A stretch of 11,000 nt of DNA, from contig JAICYG010000084.1 in NCBI GenBank assembly GCA_025934335.1, forward strand, positions 1-11,000, given 5' to 3'. The position numbers were made by a program, and so were the translations under genes. How positions within the stretch are numbered: the first letter of the stretch is position 1; every line of letters starts with the position of its first letter. Source of the stretch: Thermoleophilia bacterium. Lineage in GTDB: Bacteria > Actinomycetota > Thermoleophilia > Gaiellales > Gaiellaceae. This document shows positions 6,180-11,000 of the stretch, in pieces. The notes under the pieces were generated by a model. The model searched no databases, was not told where the DNA came from, and worked only from the letters and a program-made list of their open reading frames with translations.

Positions 6180-6561
6180 AGCAGACCGAGCTGAAGGAGC
6201 GCCCCCAGCCGGTCGGGGACGCCCCAGTGCTCCACCATCCGCCCGTCGGCCACGCGGATCAGGTCGAACACGTCGATCGTCATCCCGCGCTCGGTCGGTG
6301 CGCTGCCCATGAACGGCCGGTCGTGGGTGCCGCTCCCGGTCATGTGGAGCCAGACGAGGTCGCCGTCCACGGCGAGGTGCTCGATCTCGAGGTGGAAGTC
6401 CGAGTAGGCGCGGCGGAGCGAGCCGATCACGGCCTTCACTCCCTCCGCACCGGCGGCGTCCGCCGGCCCGAAGTCCTGGTGCTCGACGAGCGCCGGCGCG
6501 ACGCGAGCTCGCCGCACACGTCGAGGTTGCCCACGTTGAATCCCTCCTCGATCAGGCGGCG
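6167..6561 (-). pseudogene. SnoaL-like ester cyclase remnant, frameshifted and lacking a start
   Basis: The C-terminal 110 residues read as a SnoaL-like polyketide/ester cyclase (NTF2 fold): LVEHQDFGPADAAG, EGVKAVIGSLRRAY, DGDLVWLHMTGSGTHD, then RVADGRMVEHWGVPD near the end. The expected N-terminal helix (RRLIEEGFNVGNLDVCGEL) is present but in another frame, at 6561-6505. It joins the rest only if one base is missing or two are extra at about 6503-6504, between EL and VAPAL. No ATG, GTG or TTG lies at the expected N-terminus: the helix begins exactly where the divergent regulator gene starts. A product starting at GTG 6517 would lose the first helix and is unlikely to fold normally. A sequencing error would explain the shift but not the missing start. 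Confidence 0.75.
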
Positions 6562-7097
6562 GTGACAGAAGTGGCCGACCCCGTCAAGCGCCCCTACCGC
6601 TCCCGGCGACGGTGGGAGCAGGCTGAGCAAACGCGCGAGCGCGTGCTCGACGCGGCAGGTGCGCTCTTCCGCGAGCGGGGATACGAACGGGCGACGATCG
6701 CGGCGGTCGCCGCCGCGGCCGGGGTCGCCGACGAGACCGTGTACGGCCACTTCGGGAACGAGCGAACGTTGCTCGGGCAGCTCGTCCAACGTGCGGTCAG
6801 AGGAGCCGGGCGAGCCTGACCTCGCCCGGCTTTCTGGCGCGGCTGCACGCCGACCACCGGCGCAACCTGCGCGGGCTCGTCGCCGCGCTCGGCGCGAACG
6901 GCCCGCTGCGGCTCGAGCCGGGCCTCGCGGTCGACACCGTCTGGGCGCTGACGAGCCCCGAGCTGCACCAGCTCCTGAGGAGGGACCGCGGGTGGTCGCC
7001 GCGCCGCTACCCGACGTGGCTCGCGGACGCGCTCGCGGCGCAGCTACTCGCCGCTCAGGATGACCCTGCCGGTCTTGAGATCGGCGGGCGCCGATGA
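6562..7097 (+). pseudogene. TetR-family transcriptional regulator, frameshifted with apparent internal deletion
   Basis: The first frame (GTG 6562 to TGA 6819, 85 residues; GTG 6571 also possible) is a TetR DNA-binding domain: TRERVLDAAGALFRERGYERATIAAVAAAAGVADETVYGHFGNERTLL, with the helix-turn-helix at about 45-64. After the stop the TetR C-terminal domain continues in another frame from about 6801: GFLARLHADHRRNLRGLVAAL, then DTVWALTSPELHQLL, RGWSPRRYPTWLADALAAQLL, ending at TGA 7095-7097. The two pieces together give about 160-170 residues. Intact relatives have about 190-210, and the helices between the DNA-binding domain and ARLHADHR seem to be missing. A deletion plus frameshift near 6795-6816 is the simplest reading. 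The N-terminal fragment alone could still bind DNA but could not dimerise normally. It sits head to head with the cyclase remnant with no promoter DNA between them. Confidence 0.8.
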
Positions 7098-7439
7098 GTG
7101 CTCGTGCACGACCTTCCCGTCCTCGACCACCCACGTCATCCGGTTCGTCATGGCGCGCAGCTCCTCGCCGTCAGGCGAGAGGCCCGCGTAGCGGACGAGC
7201 ATGTGCGCGAGCGGTCCGCGCGCCTCCACGTCACGGAAGGTGACGCCGACCGATTCGTCTCCGAGCGACGAGAACCACTCCTCGACCGTCGGCCGCCAGG
7301 CCGCGAGGCCGCGGAAGGCGGGCACGCCCCACATGTCGAAGACGACGACGTCGTCCGCGTAGAGGGAGGCGAGCGCGCCGGCATCCTTCGCCCGTACCGC
7401 TGCGGTGTAGCGATCGAGCAACTCTTCGATACTCGTCAT
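7044..7439 (-). CDS. SnoaL-like / NTF2-fold domain protein (DUF4440-type)
   Basis: 131 residues forming a single NTF2-like cone: MTSIEELLDRYTAAVRAKD is the first helix, LASLYADDVVVFDMWG the second helix and first strand, then FRGLAAWRPTVEEWFSSL, and strands VGVTFRDVEARG, AHMLVRYAGL and MTNRMTWVVEDGKVVHEHSS. This fold serves in small hydrolases, isomerases and ligand binders; no catalytic set can be assigned here. ATG 7439 is preferred: GGAG lies 10 bases upstream, and the protein then starts where relatives start. ATG 7472 is in frame but sits immediately next to a strong hairpin and lacks a ribosome site. The 3' end overlaps the tail of the convergent TetR remnant. A plausible promoter lies about 115-140 bases upstream. 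Confidence 0.8.
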   Translation of the reverse strand: MTSIEELLDRYTAAVRAKDAGALASLYADDVVVFDMWGVPAFRGLAAWRPTVEEWFSSLGDESVGVTFRDVEARGPLAHMLVRYAGLSPDGEELRAMTNRMTWVVEDGKVVHEHSSAPADLKTGRVILSGE

Positions 7440-7473
7440 GACCGTCGGACTCCGCACGGCCGCTGCGTTCATC

Positions 7474-7504
7474 GGTGCCGGGCGCCCCGGTGACGCCCGG
7501 CACC
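7474..7504 (-). promoter_or_regulatory. perfect 11-bp hairpin in the 5' leader of the SnoaL-like gene
   Basis: ggtgccgggcg (7474-7484) is exactly complementary to cgcccggcacc (7494-7504), with a 9-base loop. On the minus strand it lies after the YjbQ gene and the putative promoter at 7553-7580, and 35 bases before ATG 7439. No U-tract follows. It may be a weak terminator for YjbQ read-through or a leader structure. Confidence 0.5.
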
Positions 7505-7552
7505 CCCTTGCCCTTCGCCGCAGGCTTGACGCCTGGTCTCACCCCTGCGTCG

Positions 7553-7580
7553 ATTCTACTCCTCGTGCGGAAAGAAACAA
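7553..7580 (-). promoter_or_regulatory. putative sigma70-type promoter for the SnoaL-like gene
   Basis: On the minus strand TTGTTT (7580-7575) and TAGAAT (7558-7553) are separated by 16 bases. The -10 matches TATAAT at 5 of 6 positions and the -35 matches TTGACA at 3 of 6. It lies in a locally AT-richer noncoding gap of about 150 bases and would give a leader of about 105 bases. Confidence 0.5.
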
Positions 7581-7593
7581 GCGGTGGCCGTTC

Positions 7594-7989
7594 CTATTGC
7601 AGCACGGACACGTAGACGGAGCGTGTCCGCGGTCCATCGAACTCGCAGAGGAAGATCCCCTGCCACGTGCCGAGCGCGAGCCGGCCCTCGTGGAGCGGCA
7701 CGAGCACCTGTGGCCCCATCAGGGACGCGCGCGGGTGCGACGGCGCGTTCTCCTCGCCCTCCTCGATGTGCTGCCAGTCCCAGTCCTCGGGCACGATCCG
7801 CTGCAGGGCGGACTCGAAGTCGCGGGCGACGAGCGGGTCGGCGTGCTCGTTGATCGTGACGCCGGCGGTCGTGTGCGGGACGAACACGAGAACGGCCGAG
7901 CCATCCGCCCCGTCGATTGCCTCGCGCACCTGCGGCGTGATGTCGAGCAGCTGCGTGTGACGCTCGGTCGAGATCTTCAGCTCGCGCAC
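7594..7989 (-). CDS. yjbQ: YjbQ (UPF0047) family protein
   Basis: 131 residues, the standard single-domain length. It has the family signatures VFVPHTTAGVTINEHADP (35-52, with H39 and N47-E48), SHPRASLMGP (84-93) and GRLALGTWQGIFLCEFDGPR (102-121). Members are small trimeric metal-binding proteins named as secondary thiamine-phosphate synthase enzymes because some replace ThiE poorly; the true role is unsettled. GTG 7989 is chosen because it gives VRELKISTERH, the usual first strand, and AGGA lies about 9 bases upstream. Longer in-frame readings on this strand run antisense through the peptidase gene and are not real. The gene diverges from the M3-like peptidase gene with only 21 bases between start codons, so the two promoters must share or overlap this space. 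Confidence 0.9.
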   Translation of the reverse strand: MRELKISTERHTQLLDITPQVREAIDGADGSAVLVFVPHTTAGVTINEHADPLVARDFESALQRIVPEDWDWQHIEEGEENAPSHPRASLMGPQVLVPLHEGRLALGTWQGIFLCEFDGPRTRSVYVSVLQ

Positions 7990-7996
7990 GGGGCCG

Positions 7997-8002
7997 TATC
8001 CT
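7997..8002 (+). promoter_or_regulatory. possible -10 element for a leaderless peptidase transcript
   Basis: TATCCT lies 8 bases before ATG 8011 in the 21-base divergent gap. It matches TATAAT at 4 of 6 positions and there is no Shine-Dalgarno site before the ATG, so transcription may begin at the start codon. No convincing -35 is seen. Confidence 0.35.
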
Positions 8003-8010
8003 ACGCAGGC

Positions 8011-9480
8011 ATGACGGTCGAGCCGATGACGAGTCGCGAGGTCGACGCGTTCCGCGAGCGCGGCGACGCCTTCACGCGCGACCTGATGCAGGAGTACTAC
8101 GACCACTTCGCCGGGCTCAAGGACGAGCTCGAGATCGAGCGCATCTACGAGGAGTACGAGGACCTGACGACGCTCGACACGGCGCGCAGCCTCGAGCACG
8201 CGCCGACGGAGCTCTGGCGATTCGCCTGCGAGGGCTTCCTCGGGAACCTGACCCGAGCGCACCAGGCCCGCGTCGCGCAGGTGGAGACCGAGCTGAAGGC
8301 AACGGTCGACGGCGAGGAGATCCCGTATCGGATGCTCCGCGTCGTCACGGCGAACGAGGCCGACCGCGACCGCCGCGAGCGCCTCGACCGTGAGCGCATC
8401 CGCCTGCTCGACGAGCACCTGAACCCGGTCTACCTCGAGGCGAGCGCGATCGACCGCGAGGCCGTGCAGCGGCTCGACGCACCCAACTACTACGAGCTCT
8501 ACAAGGGGTTCGGCTTCCGCCTCGACGAGCTCGCCGAGGAATGCCGGGCGCTCCTCGACGAGACGGAGAAGCTCTGGGAGCGCGAGGGCGACCGGCTCTT
8601 CCGGGAGCGGCTCGGGCTCTCGCTCTCCGAGGCGCGGCCGTGGGACGTCGGCCGCCTGCTCCGCGCGCCGGAACTCGACCGGCTCTACCCGTCGGGCGGG
8701 ATGGTGCCCGCCCTCGAGGCGACGCTCGGGGATCTCGGCATCGACCTCCGCTCGCAGGCGAACGTGCACCTCGACCTCGAGGTGCGGCCGAACAAGACGC
8801 CGCGCGCGTTCTGCGCGCCGATCGAGGTACCGGGGAAGGTGATGCTCGTCATCCAGCCGATCGGCGGCAAGGACGACTGGGAGGCGCTCTTCCACGAAGC
8901 GGGCCACACCGAGCACTACGGGAACACCAGCGAGACTCTCTCGATGGAGGGCAAGCGGCTCGGCGACATGGCCGTGACCGAGGGCTGGGCGATGCTGATG
9001 CAGCACCTCGTCACGGAGCCCGCCTGGCTCGGCCGCCGCCTCGACGTGCCGCGCGTCGACGATCTCGCGCACGAGGGTGCCGTCTCGCTCCTCTTCTTCG
9101 TGCGCCGCTACGCGGCGAAGCTCCTCTACGAGATCGAGTTCTTCCAGGCGGACGAGCCGACGACGATGCGCAACCGGTACGCCGAGATCCTCTCGGACGC
9201 GCTCAAGCTCCCGCTCTACCCGGAGACGTACCTCGACGACATCGACGGCAGCTTCTACGTGACCGGCTACCTGCGCTCGTGGGCGTTCGAGGCGCAGCTG
9301 CGCGACTTCCTGCGCGCCGAGTTCGGGAACGAGTGGTTCGCGCGCCGCGACGCCGGCGACCTGCTGCGCGAGCTGTGGTCGGTCGGGCAGGAGCCGACCG
9401 CAGATGCGCTGCTGAAGGACGTCACGGGCGCCAGGCTCGAGATGGCTGCGGTCGCGGACCGCGTCCGCGAGCACCTGTAG
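8011..9480 (+). CDS. M3-like zinc metallopeptidase (oligopeptidase)
   Basis: 489 residues, mainly helical and very acidic. The zinc site is complete: HEAGH at 295-299 and the third ligand Glu324 in VTEGWAML, 25 residues after the second His, the same spacing as in M3 thimet oligopeptidases. Downstream, DGSFYVTGYLRSWAFEAQL (about 411-430) resembles the Tyr/Gly-rich substrate loop of M3 enzymes. There is no signal peptide, so a cytosolic oligopeptidase cutting short peptides is expected. It is shorter than most M3 members (about 560-700 residues), with a reduced N-terminal helical region; distant M32 carboxypeptidases are an alternative. ATG 8011 has no ribosome site and may be leaderless; ATG 8026 is the other option. 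The rhomboid gene follows after 10 bases. Confidence 0.83.
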   Translation: MTVEPMTSREVDAFRERGDAFTRDLMQEYYDHFAGLKDELEIERIYEEYEDLTTLDTARSLEHAPTELWRFACEGFLGNLTRAHQARVAQVETELKATVDGEEIPYRMLRVVTANEADRDRRERLDRERIRLLDEHLNPVYLEASAIDREAVQRLDAPNYYELYKGFGFRLDELAEECRALLDETEKLWEREGDRLFRERLGLSLSEARPWDVGRLLRAPELDRLYPSGGMVPALEATLGDLGIDLRSQANVHLDLEVRPNKTPRAFCAPIEVPGKVMLVIQPIGGKDDWEALFHEAGHTEHYGNTSETLSMEGKRLGDMAVTEGWAMLMQHLVTEPAWLGRRLDVPRVDDLAHEGAVSLLFFVRRYAAKLLYEIEFFQADEPTTMRNRYAEILSDALKLPLYPETYLDDIDGSFYVTGYLRSWAFEAQLRDFLRAEFGNEWFARRDAGDLLRELWSVGQEPTADALLKDVTGARLEMAAVADRVREHL

Positions 9481-9490
9481 GCCCGCCTGC

Positions 9491-10180
9491 GTGCTGCCGC
9501 TCTTCGACAACGTGCCGGTGCGGCGGTTCGCGCTCGTCACGTACGCCCTGATCGCGGCGAACGTGGCGGTCTTCCTCTGGGAACTCGGCGCCGAGGGCAC
9601 GCGGATCGACGACTACGCGTTCTACCCCTGCGCCGTCAGCGGCCCATGCCGCGGCCCCGCCGCCGACCACCTGCCGTGGCCGGAAGGCATCTTCTCGTCG
9701 ATGTTCCTGCACGGCGGCTGGCTGCACCTGCTCGGGAACATGCTCTTTCTCTGGATCTTCGGCAACAACGTGGAGGACACGATGGGCCGGCTCCGGTTCC
9801 TCGCGTTCTACCTCGCGTCCGGGTTCGTCGCCGCACTCGGACAGGCGTGGGTGACGCTGCACTACGCCGGCGTCACCGCCGCGAGCATCCCCACCGTGGG
9901 CGCGAGCGGCGCGATCGCCGGAGTGCTCGGTGCCTACTTCGTGCTCCTCCCACACGCGCGCGTCATCACGCTGCTCTTCGGCTTCCTGCCGGTGCCGATC
10001 TCGGCGGTCGTCTTCCTCGGCCTCTGGTTTCTGTTCCAGCTCTGGCAGAGCGGCTTCTCCGTCACGCGCCCCGACTCGGGCGGGGGCGTCGCCTTCGCGG
10101 CGCACGTCGGCGGCTTCCTCTTCGGAGCGCTCGCCGTGCGGGCGTTCCAGGTGCGCGCACCGCTCCGGCCGCGCTGGTGA
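9491..10180 (+). CDS. rhomboid family intramembrane serine protease
   Basis: 229 residues with about six membrane spans. The rhomboid signatures are all present: FLHGGWLHLLGNMLFLWIFG (72-91, with H74, H79 and N83) in the L1/TM2 region, the nucleophile Ser139 in GASGAIAG, and the partner His205 in AAHVGGFLFG. A loop at about 40-65 with two Cys (CAVSGPC) precedes the second span. It cleaves membrane-anchored proteins within the bilayer; substrates are unknown. GTG 9491 follows the peptidase stop by 10 bases with no Shine-Dalgarno sequence, so translation may depend on upstream ribosomes. Its TGA overlaps the GTG of the next gene in GTGA, a strong sign of coupling. All catalytic residues are intact. 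Confidence 0.93.
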   Translation: MLPLFDNVPVRRFALVTYALIAANVAVFLWELGAEGTRIDDYAFYPCAVSGPCRGPAADHLPWPEGIFSSMFLHGGWLHLLGNMLFLWIFGNNVEDTMGRLRFLAFYLASGFVAALGQAWVTLHYAGVTAASIPTVGASGAIAGVLGAYFVLLPHARVITLLFGFLPVPISAVVFLGLWFLFQLWQSGFSVTRPDSGGGVAFAAHVGGFLFGALAVRAFQVRAPLRPRW

Positions 10181-10476
10181 GCTTCGACGAGCACGTGCGG
10201 GCGGCGCTCGACTCGCTGCCTCCGCAGCTGGCGCGGGCGCTCGAGAACGTTGCGGTCGTCATCGAGGAGGAGGATCCCGACGACCCGCATCTGTACGGCC
10301 TGTGGCAGTCGCACCCGTACCTGCCGGACAAGATCACCATCTTCCGCCGCCCGCTCGTCGAGTCGTTCCCGGAACCGCGGAAGCTGGAGGAGGAGATCCG
10401 GATCACTGTCCTCCACGAGCTCGCCCACTACTTCGGAATCGACGAGGACCGCCTGGACGAGCTCGGCTACTCGTAG
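10177..10476 (+). CDS. minimal zincin metallopeptidase family protein (PF06262, DUF1025)
   Basis: 99 residues in the small zincin-like family. It carries ALDSLPPQLARALENVAVVIEE, a PHLYGLWQ turn, ITIFRRPL, and the signature VLHELAHYFGIDEDRLDELGY with HELAH at 80-84 and a following GIDEDRL. Two His and one Glu of a zinc site are present; the third ligand is probably in the acidic GxDED segment. Members are single-domain, often next to membrane or housekeeping genes, and proteolytic activity has rarely been shown. GTG 10177 overlaps the rhomboid stop by 4 bases (GTGA), so the pair is probably translationally coupled. Confidence 0.88.
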   Translation: MSFDEHVRAALDSLPPQLARALENVAVVIEEEDPDDPHLYGLWQSHPYLPDKITIFRRPLVESFPEPRKLEEEIRITVLHELAHYFGIDEDRLDELGYS

Positions 10477-10483
10477 TTACGGC

Positions 10484-10519
10484 CAGGGAATACGACCTCG
10501 ACGTCCGCCGTTTTCCCTG
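10484..10519 (+). promoter_or_regulatory. 7-bp inverted repeat just before the small helical protein gene
   Basis: cagggaa (10484-10490) and ttccctg (10513-10519) are exact complements 22 bases apart, and the second arm ends 2 bases before ATG 10522. It could be an operator-like site or leader hairpin. One such repeat in a short gap may be chance. Confidence 0.25.
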
Positions 10520-10521
10520 TC

Positions 10522-10764
10522 ATGCGAACGCTGAACGAGATCAGACGGGAGATCGACGAGCTCTCCGAGCGGCGGCTCCGCGTCATGCGCAAGCTGTCCG
10601 AGGGCTACGACGCCGGCCTCGCCACCGAGCACAAGCGGCTCGAAGAGCAGGTTGCGCAACTCTGGGACGAGCAGCGCCAGGCACGCGCAACGCTCCGCTT
10701 CGGCGACCGGAACGTGATCATCCAGCGGGCCCGGCAGGAAGAGCGTCTGTCCCGCGCGGCGTAG
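10522..10764 (+). CDS. small charged, helical hypothetical protein
   Basis: 80 residues, about one third charged, with no membrane span and no Cys. Residues 2-55 read as a helical, coiled-coil-like hairpin (NEIRREIDELSERRLRVMRK, then EHKRLEEQVAQLWDEQRQAR). After it come LRFGDRNVIIQRARQEERL and a short Ala end. I do not recognise a named family; it may be a lineage-specific protein that binds a partner through its helices. The N-terminal helix superficially recalls AroQ chorismate mutase, but the catalytic Arg/Lys pattern and third helix are not evident. ATG 10522 has no clear ribosome site. It follows the zincin gene by 45 bases and may be transcribed with it. A hairpin follows 19 bases after the stop. 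Confidence 0.7.
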   Translation: MRTLNEIRREIDELSERRLRVMRKLSEGYDAGLATEHKRLEEQVAQLWDEQRQARATLRFGDRNVIIQRARQEERLSRAA

Positions 10765-10783
10765 CGCCGCACTCCAGCTTTCA

Positions 10784-10810
10784 GCCCGCCGGGCGATGAG
10801 CCCGGCGGGC
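10784..10810. terminator. perfect 11-bp hairpin, probable U-less terminator
   Basis: gcccgccgggc (10784-10794), loop gatga, gcccggcgggc (10800-10810). The stem is all G/C and stands between the small helical protein gene and tRNA-Ala. No T run follows, so it is called a terminator on position and stability only. Confidence 0.55.
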
Positions 10811-10818
10811 GACCGGAG

Positions 10819-10824
10819 TACACT
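10819..10824 (+). promoter_or_regulatory. possible -10 box for tRNA-Ala
   Basis: TACACT lies 11 bases before the mature tRNA 5' end and matches TATAAT at 4 of 6 positions. No -35 can be assigned, because the hairpin fills that region. Confidence 0.35.
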
Positions 10825-10835
10825 TCCCGGCGCTC

Positions 10836-10908
10836 GGGGCGTTAGCTCAGCTGGGAGAGCGTCGGCTTTGCAAGCCGAAGGTCACCGGTTCGATCCCGGT
10901 ACGCTCCA
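10836..10908 (+). tRNA. trnA-UGC: tRNA-Ala (anticodon UGC)
   Basis: The 73 bases fold as a full cloverleaf. The acceptor stem is GGGGCGT with ACGCTCC, including G3-U70, the identity base pair of alanine tRNAs. The D-arm is TAGCTCAGCTGGGAGAGC. The anticodon stem TCGGC/GCCGA carries loop TTTGCAA with anticodon TGC at 10869-10871. The T-arm is ACCGG TTCGATC CCGGT, and the discriminator is A at 10908. The CCA end is not encoded (next bases are tat), so it must be added after transcription. Confidence 0.97.
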
Positions 10909-11000
10909 TATCTTCGAATCCCGGCGTTTGCGGCTTCTTCCCGGATGCAACGGGCAAGCGGTCAGCTTTCGAGATCGCCGAGGGCTGTCGCAATGCCGGC

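Noticed and set aside
7438..8010. Upstream in-frame extension of the M3-like peptidase
   Set aside because: It runs antisense through YjbQ and the SnoaL-like 5' region. The peptidase sequence begins at ATG 8011.
7990..9600. Minus-strand extension of the YjbQ frame through the whole peptidase gene
   Set aside because: Only the part from GTG 7989 onward matches the YjbQ family. The rest is antisense to a gene with an intact zinc site.
10522..10764. Chorismate mutase (AroQ) for the small helical protein
   Set aside because: Only the first helix resembles it. The catalytic Arg/Lys/Gln set and third helix are not found.
10909..11000. Possible terminator or gene start after tRNA-Ala
   Set aside because: Only a 4-bp cccg/cggg stem and no open frame with coding character were seen before the window ends.

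Overview
The window is GC-rich (coding third positions almost all G or C), uses many GTG starts, and carries an actinobacterial-type inositol-phosphate synthase and a YjbQ-like protein. This points to an Actinomycetota chromosome, perhaps a deep soil lineage such as Thermoleophilia. That placement is an inference from style and gene content. No mobile element, CRISPR array or phage gene was seen.

Layout. (1) 1-464: the 3' end of myo-inositol-phosphate synthase (ino1) and a strong hairpin terminator. (2) 515-1734: a secreted PF04185-type phosphoesterase with its own Shine-Dalgarno site and a downstream hairpin. (3) 1747-4790, + strand: a tight three-gene unit of a glycosyltransferase-PHP fusion, a uracil-DNA-glycosylase-fold protein lacking the family's catalytic and most cluster residues, and a 242-residue multi-spanning membrane protein. 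I read the last as a divergent bacterial presenilin/signal-peptide-peptidase-like (GxGD-type) intramembrane aspartyl protease. Its start lies inside the glycosylase-like gene and its stop inside the convergent rRNA methyltransferase gene. (4) 4770-6561, - strand: an RlmD/RlmCD-type 23S rRNA uracil-5-methyltransferase, preceded by a frameshifted SnoaL-like ester-cyclase remnant. (5) 6562-7097, + strand: a TetR-family regulator broken by a frameshift and apparent internal deletion. It abuts the cyclase remnant head to head with no intergenic DNA. (6) 7044-7989, - strand: a SnoaL/NTF2-like protein with a plausible promoter and 5' hairpin, and a YjbQ family protein. (7) 8011-10764, + strand: an M3-like zinc peptidase, a rhomboid protease, a minimal zincin and a small charged helical protein, closely packed. 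(8) 10836-10908: tRNA-Ala(UGC). The last 92 bases show nothing I can name.

How the genes may work together. The 1747-4790 unit is probably co-transcribed and joins envelope or sugar chemistry (glycosyltransferase, PHP) to an intramembrane protease; the shared process is unknown. The 8011-10764 run is protease-rich. With the presenilin-like gene, the window holds two different intramembrane protease families about 5 kb apart. The TetR/cyclase pair looks like a decaying regulator-target module. No gap longer than 300 bases lacks a gene or gene remnant.
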